Source of the DNA: Polynucleobacter sp. JS-JIR-5-A7
Lineage (GTDB): Bacteria > Pseudomonadota > Gammaproteobacteria > Burkholderiales > Burkholderiaceae
NCBI RefSeq assembly: GCF_018687935.1
Contig: NZ_CP061308.1
Span: 1,172,048 to 1,236,047, forward strand
Direction: 5' to 3'
DNA length: 64,000 nucleotides
A program made the translations under genes and the position numbers. Under the pieces are notes generated by a model. The model did no database searches, was not told the origin of the DNA, and worked only from the letters and a program-made list of their open reading frames with translations. Below are positions 25,399-34,616 of the stretch, in pieces; the stretch's first letter is position 1; every line of letters begins with the position of its first letter.

Positions 25399-26226
25399 CT
25401 ATTTTCCGGTGACCTGATCTGGCAACCAAGAGTTTTTTAGCCAAGGGGCAGGAATCTCAAATTCCGGCGGATAAGCAATTTTGCTTAAATACAGGCCATC
25501 CGGCATAAAGGTAGGCGCAGCAAGGTGGCGGTCCTTTGCAGCCAATAGTTGCGCCATCCATTCTGGCTTTTGCCTACCCCGCCCTATTTGCAAAAAACTA
25601 CCAACCAGATTGCGTACCATGTGATGCAAAAATGCATTGCCTCGAATCACAAAATACAACCAAGGTTCTGCAGAAATGATGTCAATCGCATACATCCTTT
25701 TGACTGGGGTCTTGCTTTGACACTCGGAAGATCTAAATGATGTGAAGTCATGTTCACCAATGAGACATTGGGCTGCTTCTTTCATGGCATCTAGATCGAA
25801 CCATTGATTCGGTGGCAACATCACATAACCTGCACGCGCATCGATCATGGGTGAACGGCAAGGGCCTGCATGCAATGCATAAATATAGGTTCGCTCAAAT
25901 GCAGAGAAGCGGGCACTAAATTCTTCAGGGACGACCTTAGCCCAGTTCACCACAATGGATCCGGGCAAAAAAGAATTCACCCCTCTCACCCAAGAAAAAT
26001 CTTCACGCTCAACCTGAGTATCAAAATGAACTACCTGTCCGAGAGCATGAACTCCAGCATCTGTTCTACCGGCAGTAATGGTTTGTACCGGAAAGCCTTT
26101 GACCTCTTCACCAATAAAAGCCGTAATTGCTTTTTCTAGTTCTGCTTGTACGGTATTTTGATTGTGCTGAACTTGCCATCCAGCATAAGGACTACCATCA
26201 TATTGGAGACCGAGCGCTATACGCAT
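25399..26226 (-). CDS. truA: tRNA pseudouridine(38-40) synthase
   Basis: TruA makes pseudouridine at positions 38–40 of the tRNA anticodon arm. The catalytic aspartate is in TAGRTDAGVHALGQVVHF, and the N-terminus MRIALGLQYDGSPYAGWQ is typical. Length 275 is normal. It lies between fimV and trpF in the conserved betaproteobacterial block, with a nine-base gap after fimV. Confidence 0.96.
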   Translation of the reverse strand: MRIALGLQYDGSPYAGWQVQHNQNTVQAELEKAITAFIGEEVKGFPVQTITAGRTDAGVHALGQVVHFDTQVEREDFSWVRGVNSFLPGSIVVNWAKVVPEEFSARFSAFERTYIYALHAGPCRSPMIDARAGYVMLPPNQWFDLDAMKEAAQCLIGEHDFTSFRSSECQSKTPVKRMYAIDIISAEPWLYFVIRGNAFLHHMVRNLVGSFLQIGRGRQKPEWMAQLLAAKDRHLAAPTFMPDGLYLSKIAYPPEFEIPAPWLKNSWLPDQVTGK

Positions 26227-26235
26227 CGCTCACAC

Positions 26236-27615
26236 CTAAGTCTGACGATGTGAAAGCTCTGACAATAAGCCTTGCGCTTCAATCGTAATGGCTGGATCTA
26301 CCGAGCTGCTAGAACGAATAATGTCCTCTAAAGACTTCTTCGCTGCCGAGAAATCTTCAATCGTGATGTAAGCGCGAGCCAGATTCAGTTTGACACGCAA
26401 GGTATCCGCCAAAGGATTATTGTCTGGTGCAACTTCGGGAGGCGACTCTTTCGGTGGCTTAGAAAGATCAAGATCGATTCCTGAAAATAATGTCTTGGCA
26501 CGCTCAGGCATTTCAAAATGGGGTGCAGGGGTAGGCTTCTGGGGGTCTAGATCTTTCTCCTCAAATGAAGCCGATTCTGAGCTACGGGCGTTACGCGCCA
26601 AAACCCAAAGTAAAAGTCCCGTGAATGCAATTAAGCCAATCGCCAAAGCGGCTGGCCCAAAACCACCCAAGCCATAATTATTTTCAGATGATTTTTTACC
26701 TTTGGATTTTTCCAAGAGGCGCTGTAAGTCAGCAATATTCTTTTGCAGTTCTGCAACACGTGCTTTAGCTTGCTCTAGTTCTTTTTCTTGAGCGACTAAG
26801 TCTTCTGTGTAACGACGCTCCTCAGCACTGCCTTCTGCACTGGAGCCAATTTTCAAGCGATCTTTTGCAGCATTCTCAGCAGCTTTATTTTTTCCACCCT
26901 TACTAGAACCATCTACACCTTTATCGCCTTTACCACCCCTCTCAGAGCGCCACTGCTCATTAGCATCAGCCACGAACTGATTGGCCTCAACAGGACTAAT
27001 GGAGCGCAAGAGTGCTTGACTTGGTTTATTAAGCTCGGCTCCAGAAATTAATCTATTCACACTACCGCTGGCAAACGCATCAGGATTTGCTTTATATAAA
27101 GCCAGCATGGTCTGATCTAAGCTAGCACCCTCTAGGCGTGGCGCCATGATGGTGGCAATTTCAGAAAGACTTTGACCAGGTTTTACAGTCACCTTCTGCG
27201 TATCACCTAAGAGGAAGGTATATGTTTTAGTGAGACTTCCACTTGACCAATTCATCTTCACTAAGACATCTAGGAATGGATCATCAGTGATTGGTACAGG
27301 ATTTACGGTTTCTACTAAAACCATCAACTGCTCTTGACGATTTCGATAAATCATTACTTGCGGATTCAAATCCAGAATTTTTTGCGAGATCCCCAGTTTT
27401 TCGAAGGCCGTCTTACCTGGAAGTTCAACAGTAAGGGATGGCAATGCATCCTTTTCGTCCACCCCACTTCTAATGGGAATTTCTACGCGTAAGGGCTCAC
27501 CAGGTACTGACTGTAATTTAGGAACGCCCAAATGAATCGCGCTGACCGCACAGGACCAAGTGAGCAAAGCAAAGCAAATTACTTTGAGCAATCTCGATTG
27601 GTCAAGACCTAGCAT
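26236..27615 (-). CDS. fimV: FimV-like LysM/TPR membrane protein (short form)
   Basis: A 459-residue protein with a signal peptide, an N-terminal FimV domain (HLGVPKLQSVPGEPLRVEIP), a LysM peptidoglycan-binding stretch (KVTVKPGQSLSEIATIM, about residues 140–156), a coiled-coil from about 265 to 310, one membrane helix near 320–340 and a C-terminal FimV motif (KLNLARAYITIEDFSAAK). FimV organises cell poles, type IV pili and twitching in Pseudomonas, where it is about twice as long. Position between asd and truA is conserved. The low-complexity region rich in Gly, Lys and Asp near residue 230 is probably flexible. Confidence 0.9.
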   Translation of the reverse strand: MLGLDQSRLLKVICFALLTWSCAVSAIHLGVPKLQSVPGEPLRVEIPIRSGVDEKDALPSLTVELPGKTAFEKLGISQKILDLNPQVMIYRNRQEQLMVLVETVNPVPITDDPFLDVLVKMNWSSGSLTKTYTFLLGDTQKVTVKPGQSLSEIATIMAPRLEGASLDQTMLALYKANPDAFASGSVNRLISGAELNKPSQALLRSISPVEANQFVADANEQWRSERGGKGDKGVDGSSKGGKNKAAENAAKDRLKIGSSAEGSAEERRYTEDLVAQEKELEQAKARVAELQKNIADLQRLLEKSKGKKSSENNYGLGGFGPAALAIGLIAFTGLLLWVLARNARSSESASFEEKDLDPQKPTPAPHFEMPERAKTLFSGIDLDLSKPPKESPPEVAPDNNPLADTLRVKLNLARAYITIEDFSAAKKSLEDIIRSSSSVDPAITIEAQGLLSELSHRQT

Positions 27616-27623
27616 CTATGTAA

Positions 27624-28781
27624 TTACCTCTCCAGTAAGATTCTGAGCATGCGGCGCAAGGGCTCAGCTGCTCCCCATAATAGCTGATCGCCGACGGTAA
27701 ATGCACCTAAATACTCTGGACCCATCGCCAATTTATGCAAACGTCCAATAGGTACTGTCAAGGTGCCGCTCACTGCTGCTGGCGATAAATCACGCTCAGT
27801 TATTTCACGATCATTAGGCACGACTTTTACCCACTGACTATCGTTTGCCAAGATCGTTTCAATCTCCTGGAGGGGAACATCTTTCTTCAGCTTCACTGTC
27901 AAGCCCTGGGAATGGCAGCGCATCGCTCCAACCCGCACACATATCCCATCAACTGGAATACTGCCAGCAGTCCGGAATGCAGGGCGACCTAAGATCTTAT
28001 TGAACTCAGCGCCACCCTTCCACTCTTCTTTGGTTTGCCCATGCTCGAGAGGTACGTCGATCCACGGAATTAAACTTCCAGCTAAAGCAGTATTACGAAA
28101 ATTCTGTTTCGGAAAATCGGGTGAACGTAAGGTTTCAGTCACTTTGCGATCAATATCCAAAATCCACGAAGATGGGTCTGCCAATTCTGCAGCCACGCTG
28201 TCACGCAAAGCGCCCATTTGCAATAGTAACTCGCGCATGTTTTGAGCGCCTGCACCAGAAGCTGCTTGATAAGTCATGGCACTAATCCACTCAACCATGT
28301 CAGCCTTCACTAAACCACCCATAGCCATCATCATTAAACTGACTGTGCAGTTGCTACCAATCCAATTTTTTCCACCCGCAGCTAATGCCTTATCAATCAC
28401 AGGGCGATTGACTGGATCGAGAATCAATACAGCATCATCTTTCATGCGCAATGCGCTAGCAGCATCAATCCAGTGACCACTCCAACCAGCCGCACGCAGC
28501 TTGGGGAAGATCTCATTGGTGTAGTCGCCACCCTGGCAAGTCAGAATGATGTCGCAACGGGACAATGCCTTGATGTCATTGGCATCTTGCAAAGTACTTT
28601 CACTCTTGGTGACTTTTTTACCATTGAGCAGGGGAACTTCGCCGCCTACTTGGCTCGTGCTAAAGAAAACCGGCTCGATCAAATCAAAATCTTTCTCGGC
28701 GAGCATGCGCTCCATCAGAACACTGCCAACCATTCCGCGCCAGCCAACTAAACCTACCAACGGTGTTTTTGTATTTGCCAT
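27624..28781 (-). CDS. asd: Aspartate-semialdehyde dehydrogenase
   Basis: Asd reduces aspartyl phosphate to the semialdehyde, the branch point to lysine, methionine and threonine. The NADP motif LVGWRGMVGSVL lies at the start and the catalytic cysteine is in WIGSNCTVSLMMMAMGG. Length 385 fits the Gram-negative type. It sits between leuB (32-base gap) and fimV (eight-base gap), the usual betaproteobacterial order. Confidence 0.97.
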   Translation of the reverse strand: MANTKTPLVGLVGWRGMVGSVLMERMLAEKDFDLIEPVFFSTSQVGGEVPLLNGKKVTKSESTLQDANDIKALSRCDIILTCQGGDYTNEIFPKLRAAGWSGHWIDAASALRMKDDAVLILDPVNRPVIDKALAAGGKNWIGSNCTVSLMMMAMGGLVKADMVEWISAMTYQAASGAGAQNMRELLLQMGALRDSVAAELADPSSWILDIDRKVTETLRSPDFPKQNFRNTALAGSLIPWIDVPLEHGQTKEEWKGGAEFNKILGRPAFRTAGSIPVDGICVRVGAMRCHSQGLTVKLKKDVPLQEIETILANDSQWVKVVPNDREITERDLSPAAVSGTLTVPIGRLHKLAMGPEYLGAFTVGDQLLWGAAEPLRRMLRILLER

Positions 28782-28813
28782 GATTTAACTACCTAGTGAA
28801 AATATTGACTTAT

Positions 28814-29887
28814 TTATCCAGCGAGTGCCGCAACTACTGCATCACCCATTTGTACAGTAGATACCTTTTGGGTGTCTTCTGTATAAATATCAGCAGTACG
28901 TAAGCCTTGTGCCAACACTTTTTGTACTGCTTTTTCGATCCGGTCAGCTTCTGCAGGCATACCCAAGGAATAACGTAACATCATGGCTGCAGACAAAATC
29001 GTTGCCAGAGGATTAGCAATCCCTTGACCAGCAATATCAGGCGCAGAGCCGTGGCTTGGCTCATACAAGCCTTTGTTGTTCTTATCCAATGACGCAGAAG
29101 GCAACATGCCAATCGAGCCTGTGAGCATCGCAGCTTCGTCCGACAGAATGTCACCGAACAGATTGCCGGTCACGACTACATCAAATGCTTTAGGCGCCTT
29201 CACCAATTGCATTGCTGCATTATCGACATACATGTGGGATAACTCAACATCAGGATAGTCTTTAGAAACCCGAATCATGACTTCACGCCACAACTGTGAA
29301 GTCTCTAATACGTTCGCTTTATCCACGCTGCACACTTTTTTACCGCGCTTGCGTGCCGCTTCAAATGCAACGCGACCAATCCGCTCTACTTCTGGCTCGC
29401 TGTAATGCATGGTGTCATAACCTTCACGAGCACCTTTAAATAATGGCAACTCTGAGCTACGAATACCGCGTGGTTGACCAAAGTAAATATCGCCATTGAG
29501 TTCACGCACAATCAAAATATCCAAGCCACCAATAATTTCTGGTTTGAGGCTGGATGCTGCTGTGAGTTCTGGATAGCAAATCGCTGGCCTAAAGTTAGCA
29601 AACAATTCTAAGTGTTTACGTAATCCTAAGATGGCCTGCTCTGGGCGAAGTTCACGAGCAAGCGTGTCGTATTTCCAATCACCGACTGCGCCAAACAAAA
29701 TAGCGTCAGCTTTTTTTGCCAACTCTAAAGTCGCTGGCGGCAAAGGATGTCCAGCCACGTCATAGGCAGCGCCACCCACAGGAGCTTCCTCTAGATCAAA
29801 CTTTGGGCCTAACGCTTGAAGAACGCGAACGGCTTGAGCAACAATTTCCGGGCCGATCCCATCGCCCGGGAGAACTGCAATTTTCAT
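28814..29887 (-). CDS. leuB: 3-isopropylmalate dehydrogenase
   Basis: LeuB oxidatively decarboxylates 3-isopropylmalate in leucine synthesis. Start MKIAVLPGDGIGPEIV, the substrate motif RPEQAILGLRKHLELFANFRP (split across residues about 80–100) and the NAD site GSAPDIAGQGIANPLA are all present. Length 357. It follows leuD by 22 bases. Confidence 0.97.
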   Translation of the reverse strand: MKIAVLPGDGIGPEIVAQAVRVLQALGPKFDLEEAPVGGAAYDVAGHPLPPATLELAKKADAILFGAVGDWKYDTLARELRPEQAILGLRKHLELFANFRPAICYPELTAASSLKPEIIGGLDILIVRELNGDIYFGQPRGIRSSELPLFKGAREGYDTMHYSEPEVERIGRVAFEAARKRGKKVCSVDKANVLETSQLWREVMIRVSKDYPDVELSHMYVDNAAMQLVKAPKAFDVVVTGNLFGDILSDEAAMLTGSIGMLPSASLDKNNKGLYEPSHGSAPDIAGQGIANPLATILSAAMMLRYSLGMPAEADRIEKAVQKVLAQGLRTADIYTEDTQKVSTVQMGDAVVAALAG

Positions 29888-29909
29888 GAAAGGCCTTTAA
29901 ATCAACGAA

Positions 29910-30557
29910 TTACGGCAATTGTGTCGCAAGCCAAGGCATCTTGAGGATGCGCTCAGCTTCATAAGCCTTGATTTTATCTGCATGACGCAGAGTTAAGCCA
30001 ATATCGTCCAAACCGTTGAGGAGGCAATACTTCCTAAAGGGGGCTACCTCAAAGCTATAGGCGCTGCCGTCAGGGGCGATAACCTGTTGAGCGTCTAGGT
30101 CAATTGTCAGTTGATAACCACTAAAAGCCATCGTCTCGTTAAAGAGGTGATCTACCTGCATTTCGGTCAAAACGATGGGTAAAACACCATTTTTGAAGCA
30201 GTTGTTATAGAAAATATCGGCAAAGCTAGGGGCAATCACGGCCCTGAAGCCAAATTGGTCTAAAGCCCATGGCGCATGTTCACGTGAACTACCGCAACCA
30301 AAGTTCTTGCGAGCCAAGAGAATGCCGGCGCCTTTGTAGCGCGGCTGATTGAGCACAAAGTCAGGGTTAATTGGACGAGTACTGCAATCTTGACCAGGTT
30401 CGCCATGGTCTAAATAACGCCATTCATCGAATAGGTTCTGACCAAAGCCCGTTTTCTTGATGGACTTTAAAAACTGCTTCGGAATGATGGCATCGGTATC
30501 CACGTTCTCACGATTCAGTGGAGCAACTAAACCTTTGTATACCGTAAATTTTTCCAT
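29910..30557 (-). CDS. leuD: 3-isopropylmalate dehydratase small subunit
   Basis: LeuD is the swivel-domain subunit of isopropylmalate isomerase. The start MEKFTVYKGLVAPLNRENVD, DAIIPKQFL and the loop NFGCGSSREHAPWAL are diagnostic. Length 215 is normal. It follows the entericidin-like gene by 27 bases; leuC lies just beyond, so the two enzyme subunits are split by a lipoprotein gene. Confidence 0.97.
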   Translation of the reverse strand: MEKFTVYKGLVAPLNRENVDTDAIIPKQFLKSIKKTGFGQNLFDEWRYLDHGEPGQDCSTRPINPDFVLNQPRYKGAGILLARKNFGCGSSREHAPWALDQFGFRAVIAPSFADIFYNNCFKNGVLPIVLTEMQVDHLFNETMAFSGYQLTIDLDAQQVIAPDGSAYSFEVAPFRKYCLLNGLDDIGLTLRHADKIKAYEAERILKMPWLATQLP

Positions 30558-30584
30558 GACTCTGACTCTATCTATATTTTTTGT

Positions 30585-30794
30585 TTACTTCACAGGGGTA
30601 ATGACAACGTCCTTACCCTTAGTTTGAGATTGATTCTGCTGAGTAGAATTTGCACCGGATCCGCCCATGGCACTACCCATGGTTTGCAAATCTTTGCCCA
30701 TGCCTTCCATGGTATTACTGCAAGCAGAGATGATCACACCTGCAATGCCAACGATGGCTAATCGAGAAATCAATGAGACTGAAGGAAATTTCAT
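30585..30794 (-). CDS. Entericidin-like small lipoprotein
   Basis: A 69-residue predicted lipoprotein: hydrophobic signal ending in the lipobox IISAC (lipidated C25), then SNTMEGMGKDLQTMGSAMGG, close to the mature start of the entericidin A/B family (CNTxxGxGKD). Entericidins form a toxin/antidote pair acting on the envelope in Enterobacteriaceae; single copies are common in betaproteobacteria and their role there is uncertain. It lies between leuC (11-base gap) and leuD, as in Burkholderia and Ralstonia relatives. The C-terminal tail is rich in Gln, Ser and Lys. Confidence 0.85.
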   Translation of the reverse strand: MKFPSVSLISRLAIVGIAGVIISACSNTMEGMGKDLQTMGSAMGGSGANSTQQNQSQTKGKDVVITPVK

Positions 30795-30805
30795 CTGGAT
30801 TACCT

Positions 30806-32215
30806 TTATGAAATCTTACGAACATCAACAAAATGGCCCTCAATCGCCGCAGCAGCCGCCATTGCCGGACTGACCAAATGGGTGCGACCGCCATTACCTT
30901 GACGACCTTCGAAGTTACGATTCGATGTAGAGGCACATCGCTCACCAGGCTCTAAGCGATCAGCATTCATGGCTAAACACATAGAGCAACCGGGCTCGCG
31001 CCATTCAAAGCCAGCAGCTTTAAAAATGCGATCTAAGCCTTCCCGCTCTGCTTGGGCTTTCACCAGACCAGAGCCAGGAACTACCAATGCCAGCTTCACA
31101 TTCGCAGCCACTTTCTTGCCAATGCGATCCACCACTTTTGCAGCAGCCCGAATATCTTCAATGCGGCTATTAGTGCAGGAACCAATAAATACTTTATCCA
31201 CAGAAATACTGCTCAGTGGCGTATTCGGAGTGAGATTCATATATTCCAAAGCACGCTCCATCGCAGAGCGCTTGTTTGGATCACGCTCTTTTTCCGGATC
31301 AGGAACACGGTCGCTGATAGCAAGCACCATCTCAGGAGAGGTACCCCAAGTGACTTGTGGAGCGATTTCTTCTGCACGCAATTCCACTACAGCATCAAAC
31401 TGGGCATCTGCATCCGAATGCAATGTTCTCCAATACTGCATTGCTTGCAATAGGGCTTGACCTTGAGGAGCATAAGGGCGACCTTGAATGTATTCAATCG
31501 TAGTTTCATCCACAGCAACCAAACCAGATCTTGCGCCACCTTCAATCGCCATATTGCAGAGGGTCATACGACCTTCCATAGACAAATTCCGAATCGCTTC
31601 ACCAGCAAACTCGATACAGTAACCAGTGCCACCCGCAGTACCAATCTTGCCGATCACCGCCAAGACGATATCTTTAGCTGTAGAACCGGGTTGCAAACGG
31701 CCATCTACCCGCACCAACATGTTCTTACTCTTTTTCATGAGCAAGGTTTGAGTGGCCAAGACGTGCTCCACTTCCGATGTACCAATACCAAATGCCAAGG
31801 CACCAAATGCGCCATGCGTGCTGGTATGTGAATCACCGCAGACAACAGTCATGCCAGGTAAGGTTGCACCCTGTTCTGGTCCAATCACGTGAACAATCCC
31901 TTGGCGAGCATCATTCATCTTGTATTGGGTAATACCAAATGCATCACAGTTTTGATCTAAGGTGTCGACTTGCAGCTTAGATATAGGATCTGCAATTCCT
32001 GCTGAGCGGTCTGTGGTTGGAACGTTGTGATCCGAAACAGCCAAGTTGGCGGAGATGCGCCATACCGGACGACCAGCCAGATTCAAGCCTTCAAATGCCT
32101 GAGGGCTGGTTACCTCATGGAGCAACTGACGGTCAATATAGATCGTGGCTGTGCCATCTTCTTCCGAGTAAACAACGTGGTCATCCCACAATTTGTCATA
32201 AAGCGTACGAGACAT
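30806..32215 (-). CDS. leuC: 3-isopropylmalate dehydratase large subunit
   Basis: LeuC carries the 4Fe-4S cluster of isopropylmalate isomerase. Cluster cysteines are in VCGDSHTSTHGAFG, VFIGSCTNSRIEDIR and GCSMCLAMN. Length 469 is normal. It follows gltA by 17 bases and heads the leuC–lipoprotein–leuD–leuB–asd run. No leucine leader peptide is visible in the short upstream gap, so control from an upstream TCA promoter or from within gltA is possible. Confidence 0.98.
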   Translation of the reverse strand: MSRTLYDKLWDDHVVYSEEDGTATIYIDRQLLHEVTSPQAFEGLNLAGRPVWRISANLAVSDHNVPTTDRSAGIADPISKLQVDTLDQNCDAFGITQYKMNDARQGIVHVIGPEQGATLPGMTVVCGDSHTSTHGAFGALAFGIGTSEVEHVLATQTLLMKKSKNMLVRVDGRLQPGSTAKDIVLAVIGKIGTAGGTGYCIEFAGEAIRNLSMEGRMTLCNMAIEGGARSGLVAVDETTIEYIQGRPYAPQGQALLQAMQYWRTLHSDADAQFDAVVELRAEEIAPQVTWGTSPEMVLAISDRVPDPEKERDPNKRSAMERALEYMNLTPNTPLSSISVDKVFIGSCTNSRIEDIRAAAKVVDRIGKKVAANVKLALVVPGSGLVKAQAEREGLDRIFKAAGFEWREPGCSMCLAMNADRLEPGERCASTSNRNFEGRQGNGGRTHLVSPAMAAAAAIEGHFVDVRKIS

Positions 32216-32232
32216 GAGTGCCCTTAAAACCT

Positions 32233-33546
32233 TTATTTACGAACGGAAATGTTAGGAACCTTACGCGAAGTTTCACCAACATATAACTGACGTGGACGTC
32301 CAATCTTGTACTCGGAATCCGTAATCATTTCTTCCCACTGAGCAATCCAGCCAACTGTTCTTGCTAACGCAAAAATACAAGTGAACATATCCGTTGGGAT
32401 ACCCAGTGCGCGCTGCACAATACCTGAGTAGAAGTCCACGTTTGGATAGAGCTTGCGGCTCACAAAATACTCGTCTTCCAAGGCAATCTTCTCCAGGGTC
32501 ATCGCTAGCTTGAACAATGGATCATCTTGCAGGCCGAGTTCATTCAAAACTTCATAGCAAGTCTCACGCATTAATTTAGCGCGTGGATCGAAGTTTTTGT
32601 AAACGCGGTGACCAAAGCCCATCAAACGTACGCTCGAGTTCTTGTCTTTCACCTGGGCGATGAACTCATGAATCTTATCCACGCCGCCTTGTGCTTGAAT
32701 ATCATTCAACATTTGCAAGCAAGCTTCGTTAGCACCACCGTGGGCTGGACCCCAAAGACAAGCAATACCGGCAGAAATGGCAGCAAAAGGGTTCGTACCT
32801 GAAGAACCGCACAAACGAACGGTTGAGGTGGAGGCATTTTGCTCATGATCTGCATGCAAGATAAAGATGCGATCCAAAGCGCGTACTAAAACTGGATTTA
32901 CTTTGTACTCTTCACACGGCGTAGCAAACATCATGCGCATGAAGTTTGCGGTGTATGACAAAGAGTTATCTGGATAGATAAAAGGTTGTCCTACGGAGTA
33001 CTTGTACGACATTGCCACTAAGGTTGGCATCTTCGCAATCAAACGAATCTGCGCCACTTCACGTGCATAGGAATCGCTGTAATCAATCTCATCATGGTAG
33101 AACGCAGCCATGGCACCAACCAAACCAGTTAACACAGACATGGGATGGGCATCACGACGGAAACCGCGCAAGAAGAATTGCATTTGCTCGTGGACCATGG
33201 TGTGGTGAATCACCATTTGATCGAAATCTTTTTTCTCGGTCGCGTTGGGCAATTGGCCATTAATCAAAAGGTAGCAAACCTCTAAGAAGTCGCAGTTCGC
33301 AGCCAAATCATCAATCGGGTAACCACGATAGAGCAACTCGCCTTTGTCACCATCGATGTAGGTAATTTTGCTATTGCAGGATGCAGTAGATAGAAAGCCT
33401 GAGTCGTAAGTGAACTTACCAGTTTGACCATAGAGCTTGCGAATATCGATGACATCAGGACCAACCGTGCCTTTATAAATTGGCAGATCAATATCTGGTG
33501 TTCCATCCGAAAACGAGAGTTTTGCCTTGATGTCCGATTCAATCAT
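32233..33546 (-). CDS. gltA: Citrate synthase (type II)
   Basis: GltA condenses acetyl-CoA and oxaloacetate. Catalytic residues lie in HADHEQNASTSTVR, GPAHGGANE and MGFGHRVYKNFDPRA. Length 437 is that of the large hexameric type of Gram-negative bacteria, usually inhibited by NADH. It follows sdhE by 83 bases; the gap is A+T rich and may hold its own promoter. The gene ends the sdhCDAB–sdhE–gltA group. Confidence 0.98.
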   Translation of the reverse strand: MIESDIKAKLSFSDGTPDIDLPIYKGTVGPDVIDIRKLYGQTGKFTYDSGFLSTASCNSKITYIDGDKGELLYRGYPIDDLAANCDFLEVCYLLINGQLPNATEKKDFDQMVIHHTMVHEQMQFFLRGFRRDAHPMSVLTGLVGAMAAFYHDEIDYSDSYAREVAQIRLIAKMPTLVAMSYKYSVGQPFIYPDNSLSYTANFMRMMFATPCEEYKVNPVLVRALDRIFILHADHEQNASTSTVRLCGSSGTNPFAAISAGIACLWGPAHGGANEACLQMLNDIQAQGGVDKIHEFIAQVKDKNSSVRLMGFGHRVYKNFDPRAKLMRETCYEVLNELGLQDDPLFKLAMTLEKIALEDEYFVSRKLYPNVDFYSGIVQRALGIPTDMFTCIFALARTVGWIAQWEEMITDSEYKIGRPRQLYVGETSRKVPNISVRK

Positions 33547-33629
33547 TTCTAATCCTTAGTCATTCAAAATTATGATTAATACACTATTCGATCACACGCT
33601 TGCACTACTACTTGCACCAAAAGACTGAA

Positions 33630-33899
33630 TTACTTCTCTCTCAGCTTTTGTAAAACTGTTTTAAAGGAGTCAGACTGCATCTCCTGCTCCAGTCCAGCCA
33701 TCGAATCTTTACGACCGATTAATAAATCCATCAGGTCATTGTCATCTAAGGCCAATAACTGGCTCAATACTTTGCCATCTTCCACGCTTAACTGAGTGCC
33801 GTAACGCTCAAAGAAACGCTGCAGAATTAAATCGTTCTCTAGCAAGCCCCTGCGAGCATCACTTTTTAAGCGATATAACTCTGCATTACCGAGGGTCAT
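33630..33899 (-). CDS. sdhE: FAD assembly factor SdhE
   Basis: SdhE helps attach FAD covalently to SdhA. The 89-residue protein has the conserved RGLLE motif (RGxxE) at residues 17–21 and acidic patches such as LALDDNDLMDLL. Its start overlaps the sdhB stop by four bases, so the two are coupled. Function follows from family and context. Confidence 0.94.
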   Translation of the reverse strand: MTLGNAELYRLKSDARRGLLENDLILQRFFERYGTQLSVEDGKVLSQLLALDDNDLMDLLIGRKDSMAGLEQEMQSDSFKTVLQKLREK

Positions 33900-34600
33900 A
33901 CTGCCCTACGAACCATCAACTCCTTGATCTTACCAATCGCCTTGGTTGGATTCAAATGCTTAGGACATACATCCACGCAATTCATAATAGTGTGGCAACG
34001 GAATAGGCGGTATGGATCTTCCAAGTTATCCAAGCGCTGACTAGTCTCTTCATCCCGACTATCAGCAATAAAGCGATAGGCCTGCAACAAACCTGCTGGA
34101 CCCACAAACTTATCAGGATTCCACCAGAAAGAGGGGCATGAGGTTGAGCAAGATGCGCACAGAATGCACTCATACAAGCCGTTCAACTCTTCACGCTCTT
34201 CAGGGCTCTGCAAACGCTCTTTCTCTGGTGGTGGATTGTCGTTTACCAAATAAGGCTTGATAGACAAATACTGTTTGAAGAACAAAGTCATGTCGACGAT
34301 CAAATCACGTACGACTGGCAAGCCAGGTAATGGACGCAATGTGATGACCTTAGGCAAAGTCAACATATTGGTCAAGCAAGCCAAACCATTTTTACCGTTG
34401 ATGTTCATTGCATCTGAACCGCATACACCCTCACGGCATGAGCGGCGATACGAGATAGTTTCATCTTGTTTCTTCAAAGAGATCAAGGCGTCCAACAACA
34501 TACGCTCACCAGTAAGCTCTAACTCATAGCGCTGCATGCGTGGTGCTGCATCGACATCTGGATCGTAGCGGTAAATTTCAAATATACGGATATCACTCAT
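33896..34600 (-). CDS. sdhB: Succinate dehydrogenase iron–sulfur subunit
   Basis: SdhB carries electrons from FAD to quinone. The 2Fe-2S ligands are C55, C60, D63 and C75 (SCREGVCGSD … LAC), the same pattern as in Escherichia coli. The 4Fe-4S and 3Fe-4S clusters use CILCASCSTSCP and CHTIMNCVDVCP. Length 234. It follows sdhA by 16 bases. Confidence 0.98.
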   Translation of the reverse strand: MSDIRIFEIYRYDPDVDAAPRMQRYELELTGERMLLDALISLKKQDETISYRRSCREGVCGSDAMNINGKNGLACLTNMLTLPKVITLRPLPGLPVVRDLIVDMTLFFKQYLSIKPYLVNDNPPPEKERLQSPEEREELNGLYECILCASCSTSCPSFWWNPDKFVGPAGLLQAYRFIADSRDEETSQRLDNLEDPYRLFRCHTIMNCVDVCPKHLNPTKAIGKIKELMVRRAV

Positions 34601-34616
34601 CTTCTATCTCTCTTAC

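Noticed and set aside
30969..31460. Plus-strand open frame of 163 codons inside leuC
   Set aside because: It lies wholly against a conserved enzyme gene and has odd composition; it is a shadow of leuC codon use.
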